The notes under the pieces were generated by a model that worked only from the letters and a program-made list of their open reading frames with translations, searched no databases and had not been told where the DNA came from. 64,000 nucleotides of DNA from Pandoraea bronchicola (GTDB lineage Bacteria; Pseudomonadota; Gammaproteobacteria; Burkholderiales; Burkholderiaceae), in NCBI RefSeq assembly GCF_902459805.1, contig NZ_CABPST010000008.1, positions 62,001 through 126,000 of the forward strand, given 5' to 3'. The position numbers were made by a program, and so were the translations under genes. This document shows, one piece after another, positions 33,635 to 42,244 of the stretch. Within the stretch, counting starts at the first letter, position 1; each line of letters begins with the position of its first letter.

Positions 33635-33740
33635 GTGCACTTCAATCACGCCACCATCGTGACCAGCGACATCGATGGCATACGTCGATTTTTCAATGAG
33701 GTTGTCGGCCTCGATGCCGGACCGAGACCGCCGTTTAGCG
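33635..33740 (+). pseudogene. N-terminal fragment of a VOC (glyoxalase/bleomycin-resistance) protein
   Basis: From a GTG at 33635 the frame reads HFNHATIVTSDIDGIRRFF, then NEVVGLDAGPRPPFSVDAHG. This is the first beta-alpha-beta module of a VOC protein, with the metal histidine HFNHATI. The similarity stops about 35 residues in, and the sequence passes in another frame into LysR-like coding sequence. The remaining three quarters of a VOC protein are missing. I read this as one end of a deletion or recombination event. Confidence 0.65.
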
Positions 33741-34265
33741 TGGATGCTCACGGATCTCGCAAGCGAGCCGTTGGTGCTCACCGCCCGTGGCACCAGCGTG
33801 CGGGCGGTCGTTGACGGCGCGTTTGCGCGAGCCAGCTGCACGCCGGAAATTGCCTGTGAGCCGACCTACATGATGACGGCTGTGGCTATGGTCCGCGCGG
33901 GACTTGGGGTGACAATCCTGCCGGCGTCTGCGCGAGAGGTCAGGGCGGAACCCGAGTTGCAGGTGCGTCCCATCGATCACGGCGAGTGCTTGCGGCCCAT
34001 CGCGTTGATAAAGAAGCGTGGCAGGTCATTGCCGCCCGTCACGCAAACATTCGTGTCTCTTTTTGCTCGAAAGACTGTCGTCATCGAACGACGGTTGATA
34101 CCCCATCCTCGCATCGATCCACTGCATGTTTGCCGCACGAATGCTCGGCAAATACGACGCGATCCGGTCATCCGTTTCAATACGCACAACACCTCGAAAA
34201 CGCTTCCGAGCGCCGCCGTTCGGGGCTTTCGAGCGTGCCCGGCAGAACCTGCGCCGATGGACTAG
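33741..34265 (+). pseudogene. C-terminal fragment of a LysR-type regulator
   Basis: The frame reads LASEPLVLTARGTSVRAVVD followed by a region with EPTYMMTAVAMVRAGLGVTILPA, which is the second half of a LysR effector domain (the RAGLGVTILP strand is diagnostic). The DNA-binding domain and first lobe are absent. After about 34075 the frame runs on without family similarity, so the natural C terminus may also be lost. It begins where VOC similarity ends in a different frame. Probably non-functional. Confidence 0.7.
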
Positions 34266-34326
34266 AGTGCAAATCAGTGGCGAGTCAATGCGCATCGATC
34301 CAAGGAAAACGAGGAGAGACAGTCAA

Positions 34327-34506
34327 ATGCGGTTACTGCTATTGCTGCCGTTCATCGGCTTGTTGTGGATCCCGTTCTACAACCGGGAATTGCCATCGCT
34401 TTGGGGTTTTCCGTTCTTCTACTGGTACCAGTTTGCCTGGGTGCCTCTGACGTCGTTGCTGATCTGGATCGTGTTTCGCGACGGTCTGAAGAAAGGGGAG
34501 GAGTAA
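34327..34506 (+). CDS. DUF3311 small membrane protein
   Basis: 59 aa with two hydrophobic segments: LLLLLPFIGLLWIPFYNRE and FYWYQFAWVPLTSLLIWIV. DUF3311 proteins typically precede a sodium:solute symporter gene, exactly as here, and are thought to be accessory subunits. Because the partner is frameshifted, this gene may be stranded. A GAGGAG-type ribosome site precedes the chosen ATG. Its stop (TAA) abuts the ATG of the next gene. Confidence 0.8.
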   Translation: MRLLLLLPFIGLLWIPFYNRELPSLWGFPFFYWYQFAWVPLTSLLIWIVFRDGLKKGEE

Positions 34507-36002
34507 ATGGACGCCTCCGGCATCAACTGGACCGCGCTGACGGTCTTCGTGTTCTTCTTTGCCCTCGTGACCGTCATGGGATTCTGGGCCTCGCGATGGA
34601 TGACGGGCGCCTCACCCAAGGGCGCCAACCTCAATGAGTGGGGGCTGGGCGGCCGTAACTTCGGGACCTGGATTACCTGGTTCCTCGTCGGCGGAGACTT
34701 CTACACGGCGTACACGGTGATTGCCGTGCCGGCACTGGTCTACGCCGTTGGCGCCTACGGCTTCTTCGCGCTGCCGTACACGATTCTCGTCTACCCGATC
34801 GTCTTCCTGATCATGCCCAAGCTGTGGCATGCGGCGCACAAGGCCGGACACGTCACGGCCGCCGATGTCGTATTCGGGCGTTATCAGTCGCGGCCGCTCG
34901 AGTTCGCGATTGCGCTCACGGGCGTTGTGGCGACGATGCCTTACATCGCCCTGCAACTGATCGGCATGGAAGGGTGATCAAGGCGCTCGGTCTGACGGGC
35001 GAGTTGCCGCTGCTGGCGGCGTTCGTCATTCTCGCGCTCTACACATACTCTGCGGGCTTGCGCGCGCCGGCGCTGATCGCGTTCGTCAAGGATCTGATGA
35101 TTTACATCGTCGTGCTCGTCGCTGTGATCGTGGTGCCGGCCAAGCTGGGCGGTTACGGTGCGGTGTTCGATACGGCACGTGATGTCTTTGCCAAGAAGGG
35201 CGGGGCGACGGGGTTGACGCTCAAGCCAGCGCAGTTCCTGCCGTTCGCCACGCTGGCGCTCGGTTCGGCATTGGCGGCGTTTATGTATCCGCACACGCTG
35301 ACGGGCGTTTTTGCAGCAAAGAACGCAAACACGATTCGAAAGAACGCCGTGTTCCTGCCCGCCTATACCGTGCTGCTCGGCCTGATTGCGTTGCTTGGCT
35401 TAATGGCCTACGCGGCCGGTGTGAAGGTGCAGACCAACAACGACGTCGTACCCGCGCTGTTCAATGGACTGTTTCCGAGCTGGTTCACCGGCTTCGCGTT
35501 TGCCGCGATTGCGATCGGCGCGTTGGTGCCGGCTGCCGTGATGTCCATCGGTGCATCCAATCTGTTCACGCGCAATTTTTGGAAGCCTTACGTCAACCCG
35601 AACATTTCCCATGAAGGCGAGGCGAAGGTTGCCAAGATCGTTTCGCTGATTGTGAAGCTCGGTGCGCTGGTGTTTATTCTGTTCCTGCCGACTCAGTTCG
35701 CGTTGGATCTGCAACTGCTGGGCGGTGTCTGGATCCTGCAGACGTTCCCGGCGCTCGTCTTCGGCTTGTTCGTGAGCTGGTTTGGTGCGCGTGCGCTGCT
35801 GTGCGGATGGGCTGTGGGTATCGTGTGCGGGAGTTGGCTGGCCTTCTCGGACGGGATCAAGCCGGTTCACACGTTCACGTTGGGGGGGGACAAGATATCC
35901 CTCTACACGGGCCTCATTGCATTGGCGGCAAACATCGTCGTTGTGGTGATCGCCAACGTAGTGCTGGGAAGCGGGTCGCGTCCAGCCCTGCGTAACGCCT
36001 AA
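34507..36002 (+). pseudogene. Sodium:solute symporter (MctP-like) broken by a 1-nt frameshift
   Basis: The first 156 codons (34507-34977) read as the N-terminal helices of an SSS-family carboxylate transporter, including LGGRNFGTWITWFLVGGDFY. The frame ends at TGA 34975 after IGMEG. The remainder continues without loss in the +2 frame from VIKALGLTGELPLL to the stop at 36002. One missing base near 34972-34974 explains it: GAAGGGTGATC where GAAGTGGTGATC would give MEVVIKAL. Intact family members transport pyruvate, lactate or propionate. It could be a genuine recent pseudogene or a sequencing error. Confidence 0.85.
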
Positions 36003-36024
36003 GTCCGTTCAGGTCCAATCACGT

Positions 36025-36082
36025 CGCGCAACGTTTTGCGCGGCGCCGGGTGCCACACGTCAAGCTGTTGGACGTGTGGCAC
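36025..36082. terminator. Two adjacent perfect hairpins after the symporter
   Basis: Hairpin 1: CGCGCAA (36025-36031) / TTGCGCG (36036-36042), loop 4 nt. Hairpin 2: GTGCCACACGTC (36050-36061) / GACGTGTGGCAC (36071-36082), a perfect 12-bp stem with a 9-nt loop. Neither is followed by a U tract; the region after is CT-rich. They may end transcription weakly or protect a 3' end. Confidence 0.5.
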
Positions 36083-36225
36083 TTGCCCTCCCGCTTCCCG
36101 CCATTCCTCCCCGTTTTCCGCATCGCGCCATGATGAATGCGCGCGCGATGGCTCATTCTTTCTCTCATCTTCGCTTAAATCTGCGTCATTTTTCCGCTTT
36201 GCAGCACAAACTGGTGCTTACCCTA

Positions 36226-36277
36226 TGAATGCATAAAATCGTTTACACATATATGTGACGAAACTAATATGCATTCA
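36226..36277. promoter_or_regulatory. Nested palindromes, likely operator of the catabolic cluster
   Basis: TGAATGCATA (36226-36235) and TATGCATTCA (36268-36277) form a perfect 10-bp inverted repeat around a 32-bp spacer. Inside lies a second perfect palindrome, CACATATATGTG (36246-36257). The block lies 80-130 bp before the FAH-family gene that opens the cluster. The GntR regulator encoded at the cluster end is the natural candidate to bind here; that is inference. Confidence 0.55.
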
Positions 36278-36355
36278 ACCGTTTGGCGTGAGACATCGAA
36301 CCTCTGGCTTCGATCGCGCACGGCGGTCCGAACAACATCGCGAGGAACGACAAAA

Positions 36356-37285
36356 ATGGTGTGGTATGCATTGGCGAATTACCGGAACGGCCCGACGGAG
36401 CGCGCGGCGCTTGTGCTCAGCGGCGAACAACTTTTCGATCTGGCCAACACGGCGCGAGCCGTCTTCGACGGGGCGCTGCCCGCCTGGGCCACGCTGTCGG
36501 TCGACGGCTTGATTGCCCAATGGCCGGACGTCTCGCTGGAACTGGATCGATTCGCCGCGAAGGCAGAGGCGAAGCGCAGTGAGATGCGCCCGCTGACGAT
36601 CGGGGCGAACGACATCCTGCCGCCGGTGCGTCCGCAACGGGTGTTCTGCGCGGCGTCGAATTTCGTCGAGCACGCGAACGAAATGGGGACGGTGCTGGCC
36701 GCCAAAGCGGACAGCCAACCCTATGTGTTTCTGAAGCCCAACACGTCAGTGATCGGCCAGAACGACGTTGTGCGCATGCCCGCCGCGTCCACGCAGGTCG
36801 ATTGGGAGATCGAGCTGGGGGCGGTGATCGGCCAGACGACGCGCAACATCAGCGTCGAGCGCGCCCTCGATTGCGTGGCGGGCTACACGGTTGTGAATGA
36901 CGTGTCCGCACGCGACCTGAACATGCGCACCGATTTCCCCTTCAAGTTCGACTGGTTCCGCGGCAAGTGCTTCGACACCTTCGCGCCGATCGGTCCGTGG
37001 ATCGTGCCGGCAAACCAGATTCCCGATCCGCAGGACGTTCACATGCGTCTGAAGGTGAACGAAGACGTGATGCAGAACGGCTCGACCGCCGAGATGATCT
37101 TCAATGTGCGTGAGCAGATCGCTTACCTGTCGACGATTCTCACGCTCCAGCCGGGCGATGTGATTGCTACCGGCACTCCCACCGGCGTGGGCATGGGACG
37201 CGGCATCTATCTCAAGCCGGGCGATGTGATGGAAGCGCATATCGCTGGCATTGGCACGTTGCGCAATCCGGTCGCTGCCGCATAG
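36356..37285 (+). CDS. Fumarylacetoacetate hydrolase family protein
   Basis: 309 aa from MVWYALANYR with GAGGAA ten bases upstream. The C-terminal FAH domain shows VFCAASNFVEHANE, VFLKPNTSVIGQND, VDWEIELGAVIGQTTRN (metal-binding glutamates), NDVSARDLNMR and GDVIATGTPTGVGMGRGIYLKPGD. The family cleaves C-C bonds in or decarboxylates 2,4-diketo acids from aromatic ring cleavage. It opens the cluster downstream of nested palindromes. Substrate unknown. Confidence 0.92.
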   Translation: MVWYALANYRNGPTERAALVLSGEQLFDLANTARAVFDGALPAWATLSVDGLIAQWPDVSLELDRFAAKAEAKRSEMRPLTIGANDILPPVRPQRVFCAASNFVEHANEMGTVLAAKADSQPYVFLKPNTSVIGQNDVVRMPAASTQVDWEIELGAVIGQTTRNISVERALDCVAGYTVVNDVSARDLNMRTDFPFKFDWFRGKCFDTFAPIGPWIVPANQIPDPQDVHMRLKVNEDVMQNGSTAEMIFNVREQIAYLSTILTLQPGDVIATGTPTGVGMGRGIYLKPGDVMEAHIAGIGTLRNPVAAA

Positions 37286-37348
37286 ACCCGCTGATCGTAC
37301 GTCCGCAACCTCGTGTGCACTGCAGGAAACGTTCTCACAGGAGACACC

Positions 37349-38344
37349 ATGAAGTGGGGCAAGCGAATTCAGTACTGGGCCGCGTGTGTTGCGGGGGCAG
37401 CGTTCACCGCCGGGGCGGCGCACGCCGCTCAGGCGGTGACGTTCAATCTGGCGTGGGTCCCGCAGGGGAGTACGGCGGGCGTGCTTGTGGCGATCGAGAA
37501 GGGTTTCTATCGCGACGCCGGGCTCGACGTCACGGCCGTGCGCGGTTACGGCGGCAATCGAACCGTCAACGAGGTGGATCGCGGTGCATTTCAGTTTGGT
37601 TACGGTGATCCGGTGAGCGTGTCGCTGAACCGGGCCAACGGCGGCCAGACACGCATGGTGGGCGCGATCAACACGCGTTGGCCGGCCGGGCTGTGCTACG
37701 TGGAGGAGAACACCAAGGCCGCGTCGCTGAAGGACCTGGCGGGCAAGCGCCTCGGCGGTGGCGCGGGTTCGCCGGTGCAGAACATTGCGCCCGCTTGGCT
37801 CGAAAAGAACAAGTTGCCGCGCGACTATCTCCGTCTCGTGCAGATGGACCCCTCCGTGGTGGACCTGTCACTCATTCAGGGCCGGATCGATCTCGCCGAA
37901 TGCTGGCGCGGCTCGAACCGTGCGGTGATTCAGAAAGATGCGCGTCAGGCGAAGCTCACCATTCGCGCGATCGAGTATGCCGACTACGGGCTGGACATCT
38001 ACGGCAACGGCATCGTCACCTCCGACGAACTGATCAGGAAAGACCCCGAGATGGTTCGCAAGTTCGTGCAGGCCACCTATAAGGGCTACGACTACCTTGT
38101 GGCGCATCAGAAAGAGACGGTCGACATCATCGCGAAGCAGTACCCCATGCTCGATCGTGACGTACTTGCCCAGCAGGTGTCCGAGACGGCCGATCTGATC
38201 GTCGACAAGACCGCATCGAAGAAGCAGCTCGGCTGGATGTCGCCGGAGCGCATGAACAAGACGGCGGCCTTTATCGACAGCGCATTCAAGCTCGGCGGCA
38301 AGGTCAGGAGCGAGGACATCTACACAGACGCGTTCGTTGACTGA
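37349..38344 (+). CDS. ABC transporter periplasmic binding protein, NMT1/SsuA-TauA type
   Basis: 331 aa with a signal peptide MKWGKRIQYW... cleaved near AHA-AQA. The mature protein begins VTFNLAWVPQGSTAGVLVAI and continues IEKGFYRDAGLDV, the hallmark of NMT1/THI5-like binding proteins, with the loop RGYGGNRTVNEVDRGAFQFG. It should capture the substrate of the ABC importer whose ATPase (38848-39723) and permease (42245-42991) are in the same cluster. Family substrates include sulfonates, pyrimidine precursors and aromatic acids. CAGGAG precedes the start. Confidence 0.92.
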   Translation: MKWGKRIQYWAACVAGAAFTAGAAHAAQAVTFNLAWVPQGSTAGVLVAIEKGFYRDAGLDVTAVRGYGGNRTVNEVDRGAFQFGYGDPVSVSLNRANGGQTRMVGAINTRWPAGLCYVEENTKAASLKDLAGKRLGGGAGSPVQNIAPAWLEKNKLPRDYLRLVQMDPSVVDLSLIQGRIDLAECWRGSNRAVIQKDARQAKLTIRAIEYADYGLDIYGNGIVTSDELIRKDPEMVRKFVQATYKGYDYLVAHQKETVDIIAKQYPMLDRDVLAQQVSETADLIVDKTASKKQLGWMSPERMNKTAAFIDSAFKLGGKVRSEDIYTDAFVD

Positions 38345-38449
38345 GTCGTCGATGCGTTCGCGTCAATCGGTTTGCCTCAACTGAAGCATGGCGGCTGGCA
38401 CGACCGCCGCTTTCCCAGACAACAACGAACTACCGACAGGAGCACAACC

Positions 38450-38851
38450 ATGGCCAAGCTGCGCCACATCGCCCTCGCCGTGCCGAACCCGGCCGAGACC
38501 GCGAAATTCTATTGCGAGACGTTCGGCATGACGATTGCAGGGCAGACCGATTCGCCGCTGGCAAGCGGAGTGTATCTAACCGACGGCACCGTGTGCCTCG
38601 CCCTGTTGAATTACAAGAACGACGAGTCGGCGGGGCTGGACAAAGGCAAGGACTTTGTCGGGTTTCACCACATCGGCTTCTGGTGCGACGACCTCGATGC
38701 ACAGTCCGACGCTATTACCCAAAACGGCGGCGAGTTCTTCATGGACCTGCCGATCGACAAGACCTCGCTCTACTACGAGAAAAAATTCCGCGATCCGCTC
38801 GGCAACGTGTTCGACATCTCCCATAACGGCTGGGTTGGCGCGCGCAAATGA
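38450..38851 (+). CDS. VOC-family (glyoxalase/dioxygenase superfamily) protein
   Basis: 133 aa from MAKLRHIALAVP with CAGGAG upstream. Single VOC domain: RHIALAVPNPAETAKFYCE, histidine-containing FHHIGFWCDDLD, and C-terminal KKFRDPLGNVFDISHNGW. Metal-binding residues of the beta-alpha-beta-beta-beta modules appear present. The reaction cannot be assigned; members are lyases, isomerases and extradiol dioxygenases. Its stop overlaps the start of the ABC ATPase gene (ATGA), so they are co-translated. Confidence 0.88.
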   Translation: MAKLRHIALAVPNPAETAKFYCETFGMTIAGQTDSPLASGVYLTDGTVCLALLNYKNDESAGLDKGKDFVGFHHIGFWCDDLDAQSDAITQNGGEFFMDLPIDKTSLYYEKKFRDPLGNVFDISHNGWVGARK

Positions 38852-39723
38852 CGCACGCCTCGCCCATTCCTCGCAAGGAGCGCGATGTGTTGACGATGAA
38901 GGTGATGAATTCGCCCGTGGCGGAACCGGCGCGCCCGCGCGTGGCGGTGCCCGGCGATTTGCCGGCGGCACCCGCCATTTCGCTGCATCAGGTCGCAAAG
39001 ACCTTCGAAGGGGCGGGGGTACGTGCGCTCGATCCGCTGTCGCTTGAGGTGCCGCGCGGCGAGTTCGTCGCCGTGCTCGGCCCCAGCGGTTGCGGCAAGA
39101 GCACATTGCTGCGACTGATCGGCGGGCTGTATCCGTGCGACGCCCCGGGGGTGGTGCGGGTATTCGGCGACGAGGTCAAAGCCCCGTCCCCGCACGTCGG
39201 CATCGTATTCCAGACATACAACCTGCTGCCGTGGTTGAACGTGGTCGCGAACTTGTGCCTGTGTGCGCAGACGCGCGGCATGCCGCGAAAGGTGATCGAC
39301 GAGCGGGTGCCCGGCATGCTGCAAGTGCTCGGTCTCGCCGACTTCGCCGCTCGCTATCCGCACGAGCTGTCCGGCGGCATGCGACAGCGCGTGGCGCTGG
39401 GGCAAGCGCTGATCACGCAGCCGGATCTGCTGCTGCTCGACGAGCCGTTCGGCGCGCTCGACGCCCTGACGCGGGACCGTCTGAACGTAGAGTTGTTGCG
39501 GCTATGCCAGGCGAACCGGCAAAGCGTGCTGCTGGTCACGCACAGCATCGACGAAGCCGTGTTCATGGCAGATCGGGTGTTGGTGATGTCGCCTCGACCG
39601 GGGCGCGTCGTGCACGACATTCGCATTGATCTGCCGCGCCCGCGCGATCCCAAAGTCACCCGTCTACTCCCCGAGTACGGGCGGCTAGTCACCGAGCTTG
39701 GCGAAATCATGGGCGTTGCCTGA
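38848..39723 (+). CDS. ABC transporter ATP-binding protein, SsuB/TauB/NitD type
   Basis: 291 aa. Walker A GPSGCGKSTLLRLIGG, Q loop VFQTYNLLPWLNV, signature LSGGMRQRVALGQAL, Walker B LLLLDEPFGALDALTRD and H-loop VTHSIDEAV. A ~40-residue N-terminal extension precedes the domain; an internal ATG at 38896 could be the true start. It energises import of the ligand bound by the upstream binding protein, with the separate permease 2.5 kb downstream. Confidence 0.94.
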   Translation: MTHASPIPRKERDVLTMKVMNSPVAEPARPRVAVPGDLPAAPAISLHQVAKTFEGAGVRALDPLSLEVPRGEFVAVLGPSGCGKSTLLRLIGGLYPCDAPGVVRVFGDEVKAPSPHVGIVFQTYNLLPWLNVVANLCLCAQTRGMPRKVIDERVPGMLQVLGLADFAARYPHELSGGMRQRVALGQALITQPDLLLLDEPFGALDALTRDRLNVELLRLCQANRQSVLLVTHSIDEAVFMADRVLVMSPRPGRVVHDIRIDLPRPRDPKVTRLLPEYGRLVTELGEIMGVA

Positions 39724-39791
39724 CGCCGCCGGGCAGATCGGCGGCGCCGAATGACCCAGACAGAGACCGACCACCAGAGAGAGACCCATTC

Positions 39792-40880
39792 ATGAACCGT
39801 ATTCGATCGGCAGCGGCGCTACTGGCGCTCTGCAGTGGGACCGCTTTTGCCCAGAGTAACGTCACGCTGTACGGCAACATCGATGCCGGCGTGATGTACG
39901 TCAACAATGTGAAAGGCAACCACCTGTTCGCGGCACAGGAAGGCAATCTGGTGCCTAACTTCTGGGGGATTCGCGGCAGCGAGGATTTGGGCGGTGGCCA
40001 TCGCGCGATCTTCAACCTGCAGGGCGGGTTTTCCGTCCTGACGGGCAACATGATCCGCTCGGGCGTGATGTTCAACCGCCAGGCGTTTGTGGGGCTGGCG
40101 TCACAGAATGCCGGTACGTTGACGCTCGGGCATCAGACAACGTTCAACTTCGACATTCTCGCGCCGTTTTCCACAGGCTTCAATCTGGGCAGCTTCTACG
40201 CCATGCACCCGGGCAACTTCGACGAGTTGGCCAACACGTTCCAGTACGACAATTCGGTCAAATACCGCACGCCGAGCTTTGGCGGATTGACGGCCGGAGC
40301 GATGTACGGGTTTTCGAATCAGGCCGGTGCGTTTGCTCAGGGGCGCAATTACGCGTTCGCGCTGGATTACGTGAACGGGCCGCTCAAGATCGGTGCTACC
40401 TACGAGAGCGAGAACAACCGCGCATTGAACCTGGGCGGTGGTCTCGGGTTGCCGAGCTATCAGGGCGTGAATCTCTCGACCGGAGCAACGTTCCCGACGG
40501 ACAACGTGCGCAACTATGGCGTGGGCATGTCGTACCGGATTGAGCGCTGGTTGCTGCATGCGCTCTTTACGGCTACACGGATCGCCGCGGGCGGCAACGC
40601 GCAAACGATGACGAACTACGACGTGGGCGCGAACTTCCAGTGGACGCTGACTAATGCCGTCAACGCAGGCGTTGCGTACTCGCGGTTCAACGGCCAGCGT
40701 TGGACGCAATTCAGCGTGGCAGACGTGTACTCGCTCTCGAAACGCACGTCGCTATACGTGAACGTGCTGTATCAGATGGCGTCGGGTAATGGCGCGGTGG
40801 CCGTGCTTCAGGGCATTGGCGGTGCATCGTCGACGAACCGTCAGGTGGCGGTCGTCACGGGGATGCAGCACGCGTTCTGA
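39792..40880 (+). CDS. Gram-negative general porin, Burkholderia type
   Basis: 362 aa. Signal peptide MNRIRSAAALLALCSGTAFA, then the typical QSNVTLYGNIDAGVMYV start, the WGIRGSEDLGGGHRAIFNLQ strand pair, FNRQAFVGLAS, and the terminal VVTGMQHAF. A 16-stranded trimeric porin of the OmpC class for Burkholderiales. Its place inside the catabolic cluster suggests it admits that substrate through the outer membrane. Confidence 0.93.
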   Translation: MNRIRSAAALLALCSGTAFAQSNVTLYGNIDAGVMYVNNVKGNHLFAAQEGNLVPNFWGIRGSEDLGGGHRAIFNLQGGFSVLTGNMIRSGVMFNRQAFVGLASQNAGTLTLGHQTTFNFDILAPFSTGFNLGSFYAMHPGNFDELANTFQYDNSVKYRTPSFGGLTAGAMYGFSNQAGAFAQGRNYAFALDYVNGPLKIGATYESENNRALNLGGGLGLPSYQGVNLSTGATFPTDNVRNYGVGMSYRIERWLLHALFTATRIAAGGNAQTMTNYDVGANFQWTLTNAVNAGVAYSRFNGQRWTQFSVADVYSLSKRTSLYVNVLYQMASGNGAVAVLQGIGGASSTNRQVAVVTGMQHAF

Positions 40881-40945
40881 AACCGTGAGCCGGGGACTGG
40901 CGATGAGGTCGCCCCGGTTCAATGACGCTCTTGGAGGGATTGTCC

Positions 40946-41602
40946 ATGACGCAAGTGTTTTCTCGCGGTGTTGCCTGGCTCGATGCCGTGCGCGGCACGT
41001 TACCCGATGCGGCGCTGGATCAACTGTTCCGCACGGCGCGCTCGCACAATGTGTGGCGTGACGTCCCGGTTGCGGACGCAACGCTCCACGCGCTCTACGC
41101 GCTGATGAAGTGGGCGCCCACGAGTGCCAACGGCAGCCCAGCGCGGTTGATATTCGTACGTACGCCAGCGGGCAGGGCGCGATTGCTGCCGTTGCTATCG
41201 CCCGGAAACGTCGAGAAGACGCGCACCGCACCAGTGACCGTCATCATCGCGCACGATCTCGACTTCCACACTCGGCTGGGGCAATTGTTCCCGCATAACC
41301 CCGGTGCTGCGGCAATGTTTGCCGATGACGCCGAATTGGCTGCGATGACAGCGTTTCGCAACGGATCGCTTCAGGGGGCATATCTGATCATGGCGGCGCG
41401 CGCCGTCGGGTTGGACTGTGGCCCGATGTCGGGCTTCGACGCCGGGGCCATCGAACGGGAATTCCTGAGCACGGACTCGCTGCGGCAGTGGGGCGGTCAA
41501 ATGAAAGTCAACTTCCTGTGCAATCTGGGATATGGCGACGAGACGAAGTGCTTTGCGCGATCTCCCCGGTTGCGTTTTGACGAAGCGTGCCGCCTCGAGT
41601 AG
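40946..41602 (+). CDS. Nitroreductase-family protein, RutE/malonic semialdehyde reductase-like
   Basis: 218 aa from MTQVFSRGVAW with GGAGG upstream. The FMN-binding pattern RTARSHNVWRDVPV, KWAPTSANGSPARLIFV, NGSLQGAYLIMAARAVGLDCGPMSGFD and NFLCNLGYGDE matches the RutE/HadB subfamily that reduces 3-oxopropanoate-like aldehydes in pyrimidine degradation. The cluster lacks the other rut genes, so a different aldehyde or nitro/enone substrate is possible. Confidence 0.9.
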   Translation: MTQVFSRGVAWLDAVRGTLPDAALDQLFRTARSHNVWRDVPVADATLHALYALMKWAPTSANGSPARLIFVRTPAGRARLLPLLSPGNVEKTRTAPVTVIIAHDLDFHTRLGQLFPHNPGAAAMFADDAELAAMTAFRNGSLQGAYLIMAARAVGLDCGPMSGFDAGAIEREFLSTDSLRQWGGQMKVNFLCNLGYGDETKCFARSPRLRFDEACRLE

Positions 41603-41679
41603 GCAAACCTGAGAGCAAAGCGGGTCCGTAGCGCATCGATGCCCGGATCCTGTGACACACATGCCATGGAGATATCGCA

Positions 41680-42234
41680 ATGACTCGCCCCCGTCCCCGC
41701 CGCCTCGGCCATCTGGTCATGATGGTGCGCGATTTGCAGGCGTCCGCTCGCTTTTATGTCGATATCGTCGGCCTCGAAGTGTCGGACCGTATTGGTGACC
41801 AGATGGTCTTTCTTCGCTGTGGCGACGAGCACCACGATCTGGCGTTGGCACAACTGCCGGCCGACTCCCCGAAGTTCGACGATGGGCCCGATACGCGGCG
41901 GCCCGGGTTGGAGCATTTCGCTTATCAACTGGCCAATCTCGACGAAATCGAGAGCGCTGCCGCCTTTCTGAAGACAGAAGGCGTTGAGATCGTGCGCGGC
42001 ATCGGCAAGCACGGGCCAGGCGAGAACGTCTTCCTCGTGTTCAAGGATCCGGACGGGAACTACGTGGAATTCTATTGCGACATGATCCAGATGGACGCGA
42101 CTACGCCTCACGTTGCGCGTACGTGGGAAAACAACCTTGACGCCTTCGATCAATGGCATTTCGAGCGCTTTTTGGTGCCACCTCCGGCGTGGGGGCCGCG
42201 CACCGGCGATGACGAAGGTAACCGTAACCAGTGA
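41680..42234 (+). CDS. VOC-family extradiol-dioxygenase-like protein
   Basis: 184 aa. The pattern RRLGHLVMMVRDLQASARFY, GLEHFAYQL and DPDGNYVEFYCD preserves a 2-His-1-Glu facial triad, as in catechol 2,3-dioxygenases and related Fe(II) enzymes. Single-domain length is short for classic catechol dioxygenases. It precedes the permease gene by 10 bp. With the FAH-family hydrolase and DapA-like lyase it could form a ring-cleavage route; that is inference. Confidence 0.85.
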   Translation: MTRPRPRRLGHLVMMVRDLQASARFYVDIVGLEVSDRIGDQMVFLRCGDEHHDLALAQLPADSPKFDDGPDTRRPGLEHFAYQLANLDEIESAAAFLKTEGVEIVRGIGKHGPGENVFLVFKDPDGNYVEFYCDMIQMDATTPHVARTWENNLDAFDQWHFERFLVPPPAWGPRTGDDEGNRNQ

Positions 42235-42244
42235 GGGGGGAAAC

